Source: Dryas octopetala
Taxonomy: Eukaryota > Streptophyta > Magnoliopsida > Rosales > Rosaceae
Length of the DNA: 64,000 nucleotides
Assembly (NCBI GenBank): GCA_963921425.1
Contig: OY992833.1
Location: 16,471,738-16,535,737 of the forward strand
Direction of reading: 5' to 3'
Below the pieces are notes generated by a model. That model did not search any database and had not been told where the DNA came from. It worked only from the letters and a program-made list of their open reading frames with translations. This document shows, piece after piece, positions 13,984 to 25,000 of this stretch. Within the stretch, counting starts at the first letter, position 1, and each line of letters begins with the position of its first letter. The position numbers and the translations under genes were made by a program.

Positions 13984-14013
13984 CCCGCAGCAACGTGCGG
14001 GCATTAATTCTAG
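13984..14013 (+). terminator. Helitron 3' end: palindromic hairpin and CTAG terminus
   Basis: CCCGCA, loop GCAACG and TGCGGG form a perfect 6-bp stem at 13984-14001. CATTAATT and CTAG (14010-14013) follow, and the next base is T. A hairpin 8-12 bases before a CTRR end is the established Helitron replication terminator. Confidence 0.93.
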
Positions 14014-14569
14014 TTTTACCTATTTGGGGTGTTGTATGTCAACTACTGCTTTATTATGCTATGTGTCTAATTTACTTGTTTGGCCGTAACTTATTGCACC
14101 ATGGTTTTTGGTCATTCTTCTTTCCAGCAGTTTTTCCCCTACAAGGCTGCAAGCCTGCAACTAACTATATATCTCTATTGTGGGGGAAAAGGGGTGGAGC
14201 TGTGTGTTTATTTCCTCAGAAGTGGATCCTCTACCAGACTTTGACAGAAATTGCGTGGTTAGGTAACTTCTTCCTCTCTTTCATGTTCTCTCTCCTCTCT
14301 CGATCATTGGCATGGTCGTCAGCCTCCACCCCACTTCAACCAATAGAGAGAAGAGAGGGAATGGGAAAGAGAGGAAAAGAGGAAAGAGAGAGAGAGAAGG
14401 AGAAGAAGAGGAGGGAGTGCCAGCGGTGGGGCCGGCAGCAAGGTGGGTGGGTGCTGCTATGATGTGCAGGATTTTGGGGTGTGACAAAAAGTTTGGCCAA
14501 TGACTACAATCAAGCAACCAAAGCAGAAAAATGTAATATCCCGATCCAAATTTCACTAGAAAATTTTTG
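14014..14569. other. Spacer with purine-rich tract, no gene
   Basis: Sequence between the Helitron and the next element. A low-complexity purine tract (about 14345-14425, AGAGA and GGGA rich) opens frames on both strands that look like artefacts of composition. No domain was recognised. Confidence 0.5.
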
Positions 14570-15360
14570 GATTTTTTCACTTTTGGTACTTGAACTTTGG
14601 AACTTGTCATAACTAGGTACCTAAACTATTATTTGTCATAATTTCATACCTAAACTTTAATTTGTCCCAAATTGGTATATAATATGACTTTTGTGTGAAA
14701 AAATACTAACAAAATTTGGTCATATATGTTACACATGTCTTATACCTAGGGTCAATTTGGTTTATTCATGATCTCTTGTTGACTAAAATGCCTTTAATTT
14801 TGATGCATTATTTGAAAAAAGTCATATTATATACTAAAGGGATAATTTTAGCAAAAGTAATTTCAACTATACCCCTTGTCGCAGTTGAGGATGGTCACAT
14901 TCTGTTTGTTCCAATTAAGAATCTCAAACTTTCTGGTTGGCTCAATCAAGAGTTTTAGTAAAAATACCAATTTGAGGGGCAAAAACGTCTCCTTGCCTAA
15001 AAAAAATAATTATTAAAAAGTAAAAAAAAAAACTTTAAAACCTCACAATTAAATTTTAAAAAACAAAAACAAAAAAGCTAAGAGGGAAAATTACAAGATC
15101 ATGATCTAGCACACTTGTAATTCGCCTAGATGCATGATTTCACTAGTGAACCCATCATTTGTGTTGATGCAAAAATTCGGTACGTTAATGCAAAAACTTC
15201 AAACAGTGGACTTAGCTTCCTGTTTGGTCTTTTTGTGAATGATCTGGAGTGATTTTGGATGAACTAGTATTTTCGTCTTTTTCCTCAAATTTAAAAAATA
15301 ATAAATTATTTTTAAATTTTTGAATACAAATTTTTTAAAAATAATAAAATAAAAAAAAAA

Positions 15361-15835
15361 GCCCCCACCCCCGCCATCCCCTCCCCTCCCCTCCCCAGCC
15401 AGCCCCCAGCCAGTCCCTCTCTTCCCCTCCCCTCCCCAGCCAGCCCCCACCCCTCCCCTCCCCAGCCCGCCCCCCTCCCTGCCAGACCCGCCCCTGCCCT
15501 CCCCTCCCCCCAGCCCACCCCCACCCACTCCCACTCCCACTCCCCCTCTCCCTGCCCGACCCACCCCTCCCCCCCACCCCAGTCCCCGTCGCACCCCTCC
15601 CCCAGCCCGTCGCACCCCCCAGCCCCAACCCCCGTCGCACACCCCTCCCCCAGCTCCAGCCCCAGCCCCTCCCTTCCCCATCCCGCCCTGCCCCCACCCA
15701 GCCCCATCCCCCAGCCATCCCAGCCCGCCCCCACCCATCCTCGCCCCTCCCCCCCTCACCCCCCTTACCCACCCCAACCCAGCCCTCCACCCCTTACCCA
15801 AACCCCCGACATCCCCTTGCCCATTTCCCCCAAAT
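15361..15835. repeat. C-rich low-complexity block
   Basis: About 475 bp almost entirely of CCCC, CCCAG and CCCTCC runs. AT-rich tracts that are themselves inverted border it (GAATACAAATTTTTTAAA near 15321 and its complement near 15870). The long glycine-rich frames on the minus strand are a by-product of the composition. The G-rich minus strand has many G-runs capable of forming quadruplexes. Confidence 0.85.
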
Positions 15836-15888
15836 TTTTTTTTTTAATTTTTTAATTTTAATTTATTTTAAAAAAAATTTGTATTCAG

Positions 15889-16013
15889 GACGGGGGACGA
15901 GACTGGGGGTGCGACGGGGAGAAGGGAGGGGATGGCTGGGATGGCTGGGTGGGGGCGGGGAGGGGAGGGGATGGCTAGGGGCAAGGCCGGGGGCCGGGCG
16001 GGAAGAGGGGAAA
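15889..16013. repeat. G-rich low-complexity block, inverted relative to the C-rich block
   Basis: About 125 bp of GGGG-containing plus-strand sequence that mirrors in composition the C-rich block just upstream. Together they could fold back or form G-quadruplexes. Nothing suggests that it codes. Confidence 0.75.
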
Positions 16014-16301
16014 AAATTAAAAATAAAAGTTTTAATTTTTTTAATGTTTATTTTAAAAGTTTTAATTTTTTTAAGAATTTTTTTATTCAAAACTTTTTAA
16101 AAATATTATTATTTTTAAATGTGGGTAAAAAGACGAAAATACCCCTGCCACGTCAGCATATACGGTTTATTTGACAGAAAAACTAACGGAGGTACTATTT
16201 TGACACAAAATGAAAGTTAAGGTACTTTTTGTCAAATTTTTAAAGTTGGGGTACTAAATTGAAAATCAGTGTAAAGTTGAGGTACTAAATTATAATTTAC
16301 T

Positions 16302-17833
16302 CTTTATAATAATAATCGAACGGGTAGATGAACTTCGATTGAGCCAATTTTTTGCAGGGATGATCTTTGACTATAAACATAGAAAATGAACGGCTCCAAT
16401 CATTGAAATCACATTGTAGTCTTCACAATTACTGAAACAACAAGATTTGAACAAAATAGTTAATAGAATTATACCCTTCAAGTGTCAAAACCGTTCATTT
16501 ATATGTAGATGGTCATATATCGATCGTGTTCCAATGATCCGAACCGTTCATTTTTTAGTTTCCCACTCAAGGATCATTCATGCAAAAAATTAGCTCAATC
16601 GGAGATGTAGAAGTTAGGAAACTATGAAATTTTTAATACATTTTATATTTCTATATATTTAAAATTATAAATATAATTTAGTAATTAAGTTAAAATTTAG
16701 AATCATATTATATATTATTAAGAATACAATCTTATTATAATGATTTATTATATATATATTTTTTTAAATACTAAATATAAATTATAAATTTGTAAAAACT
16801 GGTATTAGGGCCATACTTTGGGCGACGAATCTGCAGATTCATCACCCAAAGTTACTTTAGGCGATGAAATTATTCCTTGCCTTCAATGACGTTGGGCAAC
16901 AAATTTATAGATTCCTCAACTAAAGTCACTTTGGGCGACAAATCTATAGATTCCTCGCCCAAAGTCCAGTTCATTTTTTATGTGCATTTATATTTCTATA
17001 TAACAATACGATGCGATCGTGTTTTCAACAATCCTAACCGTTCATTTTTTAGTTCCATACTCAAATATCATCTCTGCAAAAATTTAGCTCAATCGAAGAT
17101 GTAGAAGTTAGGTCACGATGGTCGAATTAATGAACGATCGTGGTTTTTATAATGATAATCGGACGGGTATATGAGCTTCGATTGAGCCGATTTTTTGCAA
17201 GGATGATATTTGAGTATGAACATAGAAAATGAACGGCTCCGATCGTTGACATCACGTTGTGGTCTTCCCAATTATTGAAACGACAAGGTTTGAACAAAAT
17301 AGTTAATAGAATTATACTCTTCAAGTGTCGAAACCGTTCATTTATATGTAGATGGTCATATATCGATCGTGTTTCAACGATCCGAACCGTTCATTTTTTA
17401 GTTTCCCACTCAAGGATCATTCATGCAAAAAATTAGCTCAATCAGAGATGTAGAAATTAAGAAACTGTGAATTTTTAATATATTTAATATTTCTATATAT
17501 TTAAAATTATAACTATAATTTATTAATTAAGTTAAAATTTAGAATCCTATTGTATATTATTAAGTATATTATAATCTTATAATGATTTATTATATATATT
17601 TTAAATACAAAATATATTTGTGAAAAAAAAAAAAACACTTTTTTAAATTATAATTTGCAAAATAAATTCAAGTCTTAAATTTCGTCACCTAAAGGGATCT
17701 TGGGCGGCGAAATAATTTCCTCATTTCGTCGCCCAAGGGTAAAAATTTCACTCAAAAACTTGGCGAGATAGGCTGGCGCAAAAAATTTCACACTTTAGGC
17801 GACAAAACCTGCCATCTACATTACATCAACCAT
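16302..17833. repeat. CACTA-derived block, copy 1
   Basis: Contains two diverged repeats of a roughly 330-bp unit (about 16302-16625 and 17115-17470) with CGAACCGTTCATTTTTTAG. Clusters of the GGCGACGAA / TTCGTCGCCC motif lie at about 16820-16965 and 17690-17820. The same unit and motif make up the subterminal region of the CACTA element at 56896-61825. No terminal CACTACAAG is present, so this is a remnant. It is duplicated at 38061-40815. Confidence 0.75.
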
Positions 17834-18953
17834 CACCAACATACCCAGAATACAAAAGAGAGTTTCTCAACCAACTTCACAATGCGAAATCTATACTATA
17901 CTATACTATACAAAAGAGAGTTTCTGAACCAATATTGCACATAAATTAATTCCACAACCATACTATAATCGAAAAATTGACTTGCACTAAACCCTAAAAT
18001 AGATTTGTAGAATTTGCAAATAACTAAAAAATATTACAAAAACAACCATACCACATCAAAAATCGATCTAGAGAGTAGAGACCTGCAAATGAAAAAAAAA
18101 AATTATAATGAAAAAATAGAAGTTTAATGAGAACAAAGAAAAAAGATTATAATGAAAACAGAGGAGAGGAGTAAACCCCGATGAAGATCATCGAAATTCG
18201 CCGCCTAGATCGCCAGAAACGACGGAGAAGGGTCAGGGTTGTTAGGGTTTCAAACCACCACGTACGGCGGCTGAACGGGCTGAGTGTTTACACCATTGAA
18301 TTCATCTCACCCAGGGGAAGATTTCAGGACCCACTCGATGGCAAGATGTCGCCGAAATTAGTGACCCATCGAAGAAGAAGGTTGGTTCAGGTTTGGTTTA
18401 AATCTATGTTTTCATTAGGTTGTTGGGCAATCAAAAGGCAGGAATAGAAAGAAGAGGAAGAGACAAGTTAATTGGGGTCCATGTCGCCGGTGTTGGCTGC
18501 TGGACGATGAAAAGATGGCCGGAAAGAGCTCACAGCAGAGGAGAGAGAAGAGAGAGAGAGAAGGGGGTGTGCGGGCCGGCTGCTGAGGAGGAAAATGAGA
18601 AAAAAAAATGCTGAAGTTAGGTTTTATAGTAAAACCCTAGCTGACGAATTTACAAAATTGCCATTTAACTTAAAATACTCGAAACTTGATGGTCGTAGCT
18701 CCGTTTCACGTCTTCTTCGTGTCCACTCCCGAGCCTTATCCAACTAGATCAAAAGATCGTTTAAAATCTAAACATTTAATTTTGTCAAAATAAAACCTTA
18801 AACCAATTTATAAAAGCATTTCTTTTTAAAACCATCAATTTTATAAATTCATAGAAAAATAATTTTAATGAAATATATAATAGGAAATAATTTCAAAATT
18901 TTCTATAATAAGTATTTAGAGCTTTTTTTATTTTAATGGGAATGGGCTAGTGG
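17834..18953. other. Duplicated non-coding block, copy 1
   Basis: Shared with 40816-41940. The 88-codon frame at 18181-18447 is interrupted by TGA in the other copy at the matching place, so I do not call it a gene. The block could be an old untranslated leader of a CACTA gene, with TAAACCCCGATGAAGAT followed by purine-rich sequence. Confidence 0.5.
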
Positions 18954-19584
18954 TAGGGGTGTGATTTAGATTGGAAAATCCGAATTCGATCGATTCCAAT
19001 TAGAAAATTTCCAATTTTGGAACGCTTGATTCAAATTCGAAATCTGAAAATGCCGAAATCCAAAAATTCAGAGAAAAATTGGATTGGAATTGGAATGTTT
19101 CTATAAATTATGCCAAAAATTCCAAAGGCATTCTGATCCAATATTTCATAAATTATGCCAAATTTATTTTGTATTTATATTAAATATTTTATCAATTTTT
19201 TAGTTTTCTACTATATGTTTCAATAAGTTTTTTATTTGTTTCAAACGTGCACATACATATATATTAAAAACAGATGACTAATTATAAACATATGTATATT
19301 ATAAATATATGTGTATCATAATAATATAAATTCTAACAAAAACACTCACATTTTTGTACTTGTAATTTTTTTTTTAATCAGGGGCAATTAATTTCTCATT
19401 ATCTGAAAGTTCCGAAAATATAATATTCCAAAAAAATCTAAAAAATCAAAGAAATTTGAAAATTCCAAATTGGAATGAGATGTTGAAATTTCGATTTTTT
19501 TGAATAAAAATTTCATTCCAAAATTTTTTGAATTAGAATTGGAATACCCTATTTCCGTTCCTTCATTTCCAAAACACACCCCTA
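18954..19584. mobile_element. hAT-type MITE, copy 1
   Basis: Perfect 10-bp terminal inverted repeats, TAGGGGTGTG at the left and CACACCCCTA at the right. An exact 8-bp target duplication GCTAGTGG flanks it at 18946-18953 and 19585-19592. Both features are diagnostic of hAT elements. It is 631 bp, AT-rich, without coding capacity, and internally rich in GGAAT/ATTCC inverted motifs. It shares its site with the copy at 41941-42570. Confidence 0.92.
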
Positions 19585-19592
19585 GCTAGTGG

Positions 19593-20604
19593 GAATGGGC
19601 TAAGGTTATGTTTATTGGCAATGGTCTAAGTGTTATATTTATTGGAAATGGGTAAGGGACATGTAATCCACTTTTAACAAATTGTGGAGATTTGTAACTA
19701 TTACTTCTATAGTTTGATTCTTAAGTGGGAAATAATAATTTATCAAATATTAATCTCACCCTTTGTCTCTTTTGGTTGGATTTGGATTGGGAAATGAATA
19801 ATTATCCCACTAATTTTTATTTATTTATTTCACTGTTTATCATGCCACTTATTAGTCAACTATTGTACAAATTAGTGGGACCTAAAGTAACTGTCTTTTT
19901 CACCATAATTTTTAAAACAAACCAAAATATTAATTTGTGACTCCAAAAATGTCAATTGTCACTGATTTCAATACAGTTTCAATTCAAAGTGGCTTTAAGA
20001 TATATTTGTTGTAGTGTTACTCAAGTACAATACAAGATAGCACAGATCCCTAGATCATTCATACACTTCCATTTCATTGATATTCCATTGTAGTACCAAA
20101 TCTCATTCCAAGATCATTCTAAAGTAAGTTAATTTCTACATTGTTTATCTAGGAGCTCTGTACGCCTTTTACTTGCATTGAACGAGGTCACAAAGAACAG
20201 ATTTGTAGACTTGACTTGGACTTACTTTGTAAATTGCTTGCATGACTTGGAATAACTTTTTATAGAGATCATCACCTACTCAAGAAAGTTCCGTTCACTG
20301 TTTCCATGGTCAAAGAATGTGTCGTGATTTTTGTTCTGTATGGAAGTTTTGGGCTTTTGGCATTCACATATGGCGAGTTATGGATAAATCAACTACTATA
20401 AGAGAAAAGTTTGTACTTCTACTTCCACGCATTGATTAACCATAACATTAGAAAAGCATACATATTTGGTTTAATAAGAAACGCAAACCAAAGTACAAAG
20501 TTACCTTTACAAGAGACTAATGCAGAACAAGTTTTAGCAATTATTGGTGTTCATTCACATAAAATTCCAGAACAGTAATCTCAAACACCATGGTACATTG
20601 TGTC
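19593..20604. other. 3' flank of receptor-kinase gene A
   Basis: Non-coding sequence downstream (minus-strand sense) of gene A, closely matched by 42579-43591 downstream of gene B. It probably includes the 3' untranslated region just below 20605. Confidence 0.55.
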
Positions 20605-20857
20605 TTAAAGAAGCGCCATTTTGATTTTGTTAAGCTTGGCCACCACATCTTTAATGTCGATTCGTTCTTCTGGCGAGTCCATAGAACACATCAAGCCTAA
20701 CTCCATGATGGACGAAAGGATCCTCTGCAGGTCAGATACATCTCTTCCATCTTCCACACTCAACAAACCATTGTCCACGACATTCATTACCGTGTCTGGA
20801 AGTGACGCATTTATCCATTGCCTCAACGTCAGTTCTCCAGAAAACATTTCTTCTGTG

Positions 20858-20862
20858 GGTTT
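20858..20862. repeat. Gypsy target-site duplication, left copy
   Basis: GGTTT directly before the 5' LTR, repeated at 33052-33056 directly after the 3' LTR. Genes B and A give the uninterrupted exon sequence GTGGGTTTCTTTC, with one copy of GGTTT. Confidence 0.95.
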
Positions 20863-21920
20863 TGTTTGTGGGAAAACCCACACCGATCCAAACAGCCAAT
20901 CATGGCTCGACACGTGGTAAGTCAAAACCAACCTTGGAATTGACTTTCAATGGTCGGACTTTGACCTCCACATCATCACTGCTCGGTATCCCATCCTCCA
21001 GCTCAGCTCGGGTCTCTGTGCCGAGTCCTCCCTACACGGCCCGAGCCGAACCGATGACTCAAGGGATTGAGTGTTCATCTTTCCATGGTCATCCCGGTTC
21101 GGCTCGGCTCGGCTCGGCACAGAGACGATCTCCTTTCGGGTTCTGGCGTCGACCAGTTAGGGCTCGGAGGGACCCCTGTCTGCTGGATCGGCTCGGTCTG
21201 GAATCCCATGACCGATCCGACCACACATAGACTTCATGCATACGCATAAGGATATGTGTTCGGTTCGGCTCGGCCCTCCGCCGTCATTCCCAGGAAGATC
21301 ACGTTGGGATGAACCTCCACACTTAAATGCACCTGACACAAATCCTCTGACAGATGGAATATCCAGCCTGCATTCATGACTATTGAGGTAGTTTGTCTGA
21401 ACCTTCCAACCTTGCATTTAATGAAGCATTCAATGCAGCATTGAATGCTGAGGAGGTGAGTAGCTGTGCATGCAACTAGTTCTGACCAGATGCGTGGGAC
21501 TCTGGCAACCATTCATTCACATGCAGGTAACTTACTCATCAAGACTCCCTTTGCTTATATATATCAACTCATGTGTGCAAAAACAGATCGATGAATCCAT
21601 CTACAAAAACACTTATACAGAAATCCCTACTCACCAAATAGCATACCCAACTTACTGAGAATAACCCAGAACATTTGCCATGTTCTTCTCATTCTCCCAA
21701 GTTCATCCTTTGTTCTTCCTCACCTATCATCAAACACCATCACTGATTTCATCATCGGAGCGTGTTTGGCTGGTACCACATCGGTCCATCTCCTTTGATC
21801 TTGTGTTTGTCTACAGGAAGATCCCAATCAATATTCATATCATCATCCAGCAGGGCTTCGGATCAGCCAGGTCACTACCCCTAAGTTTTTGTAACTTTCT
21901 TACGGAAATTTGCATCAACA
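20863..21920 (+). repeat. 5' LTR of the gypsy element
   Basis: 1,058 bp, beginning TGTTTGTGGGAAAACCC and ending TTTGCATCAACA. Compared base by base with the 3' LTR it shows 11 substitutions and lacks a 21-bp duplication, about 1.0% divergence. It contains a TATA-like run at 21556-21564. Confidence 0.95.
21556..21564 (+). promoter_or_regulatory. Putative TATA box of the 5' LTR
   Basis: TATATATAT follows CCTTTGCT and precedes CAACTCATGTG about 360 bp before the LTR end, a usual position for the U3/R promoter. The same run is kept in the 3' LTR at 32687-32695. The assignment is inferred from sequence and position only. Confidence 0.55.
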
Positions 21921-21921
21921 G

Positions 21922-21941
21922 ATTGGCGCCGTCTGTGGGAA
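21922..21941 (+). other. Primer-binding site
   Basis: ATTGGCGCCGTCTGTGGG starts one base after the 5' LTR. TGGCGCCGT is a common start of plant gypsy primer-binding sites; the matching tRNA was not identified here. Confidence 0.75.
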
Positions 21942-22004
21942 GATCGACTTCAGCCGTTGTGTTCATCACTACAAGTGCTAAGCTCTTCCCCCACATAAGT
22001 CATC

Positions 22005-25000
22005 ATGACTACCATCTTTCGCGACAGTAGCTCTTCCTCAGGAGCATCTCAGAATGATGAACAACATCAGCCTGAGACACCTGAGAAGACGAGGGGAGCA
22101 CAACTCCCCAGGACATCAAAGCCCAAAGGCCCCTCAAAAATCAGGGCTGCTCATAAACTCCTCAAGGAAAGCCAACGACATCTGGCCGCTGAGAATGCGC
22201 TTCTCAAGCAGAATAACGAGCTGCTCGCAAAACAGGCCGAACTGGCCGCGGAACTTGCACGCCATCGTGCTCAGCTCGAAAACAGTGGGGGGTCAGGCTT
22301 CCGAACCCGTCAGACCCGAGCCGAGCAGGAGGTCTTTTCGCCGTCTCCTTCTCGGCAGAGCACTCCGGCCGACGTGGACGACCGGTCGGCTCGGGAAGAT
22401 GCGGATTACGCATTTCCAGGCTTCGAGGACATGCCTCCGGCCGAACAGGCCGAGTTCTTGAAAGCCCACCGCCTCCTCCAGCAGAAGCAGGCAGCCTTCA
22501 GGAAACATTCTACCGAAGGTCTGGGAGGAGACCGTCTCGAGCCAGCCACGGATCAACGACCTCCAGCCCGATCCAGGTTGGGGGATGTCAACCCTACTGG
22601 TTCAACTGAACCCAGGGGGCCAGTCAGAAGCAGACTTGGACCCACCACCAGTCAAGGCCCCTCCACATCGGACACTCATTCGGGGAGACGATCCGCTGCG
22701 GACCGACTGGGCCAAACCATGGTCATGTCCGACCGACGTCCGCTGAGCGAGAGGATCACGCGCCAGCCGGTGAGCGAGAGACTCGGTGACTGAACCAAAC
22801 GCTCGGGAGAGACTCCGGCCGAGCCGACCACTCCCGACGTGGAAAATTTGGTCCGGACCCTAGTACAAAACCAAATCCGGAGCGTCCACGATCGGCTCGG
22901 CCAGGTCGAGGTCTCCAGGGGGTACACCGGTAGAGCCGACCACGGAGAGGAACTCCCCCTCCCGTACACCAGCATAATCATGGATGCTGAAGTCTCCCGC
23001 GACACCAAACCTCCCAAGATGGATCAGTACGATGGAACCAAGGATCCGTACGATCATCTTGACAGCTTCAGGTACGCCATGGAAGCCCGCCAAGCATCTG
23101 AAGCTACTAAGTGCCGAATCTTTCCTTCAACCTTGAAGGGATCGGCTCGGGGTTGGTTCCGGACTCTCCAACCCAACTCCATCGACTCCTTCTCCGACCT
23201 CCGGAGGGCCTTCCTGGCGAGATATCGGGTTGTATCCGAACGACTCTACAACTTGAACGATATGTCGCTCATTAAACAACAGGAAGGGGAGAGCCTCAAG
23301 GCCTATCTGATCCGCTTCAACATCGAGTATACGAAGTGCGACGATTGCGACGACAGATCAGCTAAGAACGCCCTTATGCAGGGTCTGCTCGCCGGGGGAC
23401 TCCGCTTCCATCTGATGAGGAACCCTTCCTCTACTTATGATGAGCTCTCTGCTGAAGCCACTAAGTGGGCGCGGGCTGAGGAGTAGGATGCCCAGGTGGA
23501 GGCCTTGAATCCCAGGCCGACCTCAGCCAAGAGGAAGGAGGGAGAGGTTGCAAGCCCCAAACCCCAGGTCCAATTCAAGAAGACCAGGACCGAGGAACCA
23601 CGCCAACTTCTGGGCAAGGGGCCCAAGTTCATCCAGTACACGGAGTACACACCCCTTAACGCCGGTCTGGAGACGATCTTCTCCAAGGTCAAAGACCAGC
23701 TCCCAGCTGCAAGGGAGATCAAGGGACCACCCCCAGACAAAATCAAGGAGGGCGTCTTCTGCAAATACCACTCCAATCACGGCCATGTCACGGGTGATTG
23801 CTACGCTCTCCGCGACGGGATTGAGACTCTTGCCCGAGCGGGTAAGATCAATCAATTCCTGGCCGGTGGGCCTAGGGTACCCAAGGCCGCGCTGAAGAAG
23901 CCCACCAATACCATCGACGTCCGGGATGCTGCCATCGGATCGATCGGAGGGGGACCAACCTTTGTGGGAAACTCAAACCGATCCCAGAAGGAGTATGTCA
24001 GACGGGCGGCTCAAGCTCACGAGTCCCTGTCGATCCAGGCAGGTCAGCCCAGCACTTCCAAAAGACAACGGAAGGACTGGGCACCGGTCACCTTTGAGCC
24101 GGACGAGGCGAATGAGATCATCTTCCCCCACTATGATCCGGTCGTCATAGTGGCTGAGGTGGCCGGGACTACCATCGCGCGCTCTTTCGTCGATGGAGGG
24201 AGCTCGGTCAACATCCTCTACCACTCTGCGTTCGCGCAGATGGGCATCGGTGAGGATAAGCTGGAGACTGACACTCCCGCTCTGGTCGGGTTCGGGGGAG
24301 AAGTGGTTCAGCCCCTCGGACATATCTACCTTCCCCTTTCGCTCGGGAAGGGACCGATCAAGAAGACCTGCATGACGTACTTCATTGTCGTCAAGCGGCC
24401 ATCAGCCTACAACATCATCCTGGGCAGACCGGCTCTGGTCGACCTTGACTGTATCGTCCACTACGCCAATCTCCTCATCAAATGTCCGATGGGCGACGAC
24501 TGCATTGTCATTCAGGGAGACCAGTGCTCGGCTCGGTCTTGCTACGCCGCTTCGATCAAACAGAAGGGTCAGCTGCTGAACTCACAGGAACTTGACTCCA
24601 TCGCTGATTCGGGCAGGTGGCCGAGGGCGGAAACTTTCGACTTCACTTCCGAGCCGAACCCAGGCTCTCGGCCCCTTCCCGCCGAGACCTGGGAGGAAGT
24701 GCCGATCTCGGCCGATACACCGGATCGGCTCGTCCGAGTGGGGACTCAGATCAGCCCCGAACAGCGTTCTGCCGTAATCGACTTCCTCCGTGCCAATGCG
24801 GAAGTGTTCGCCTGGTCTTACGATGACATGCCAGGCATATCGTCTGACGTGATCACCCACAGGCTGAACATCGACCCGGGATGCAAACCGGTCCGTCATA
24901 GGAGGAGGTCATATGATCCGGTCCGATACGCCGCCATGGCTGAAGAGGTAACCAAGTTGCAAAACAACGGGTTCATCCGGGAGGTCAACTATCCCGACTG

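Larger units (their letters stand above)
1439..14013 (+). mobile_element. Helitron (rolling-circle transposon), apparently autonomous
   Basis: The 12,575 bp element begins with TCTATATACTAAAACGC, a typical plant Helitron 5' end. It ends with a GC-rich hairpin (13984-14001), 8 bases and then CTAG, followed by T. Helitrons lack terminal inverted repeats and target duplications and insert between A and T; here the right flank is T but the left flank base is C. Inside, on the same strand, are a Rep/helicase gene and an RPA70-like gene, the gene pair known from autonomous plant Helitrons. Both read open once canonical introns are removed. I infer that the copy is recent and possibly active. No captured host gene fragments were noticed. 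Confidence 0.92.
14570..16301. mobile_element. Putative non-autonomous TIR or fold-back element with GC-rich core
   Basis: The left side (14575-14700) contains repeated phrases such as GGTACCTAAACT and TTTGGTACTTGAACTTT. The right side (16180-16301) contains the same kind of phrase inverted (AAAGTTGGGGTACTAAATTG). Such spaced inverted motifs flank many plant non-autonomous TIR elements. The right border is supported by comparison: sequence from about 16302 is shared with 38908 and 57915, whereas 16301 and leftwards is not. The left border and target duplication could not be fixed, and two adjoining elements are possible. No coding capacity was found. Confidence 0.45.

Noticed and set aside
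13995..14610. Frames of 155 and 109 codons across the Helitron right border
   Set aside because: One begins inside the Helitron terminus and both run through the purine-rich tract; no family resemblance.
15199..15801. Three overlapping long glycine-rich frames on the minus strand
   Set aside because: They are open only because the C-rich block has few stop codons in any frame; no domain, and all three frames look alike.
18181..18447. 88-codon basic frame
   Set aside because: The duplicate at 41180-41450 has an early TGA at the matching codon, so there is no sign of conservation as protein.
20000..20016. TTTGTTGTAGTG as a possible CACTA right terminus (also at 42994-43005)
   Set aside because: It lacks the full CTTGTAGTG end and a matching left CACTACAAG was not found for either block.
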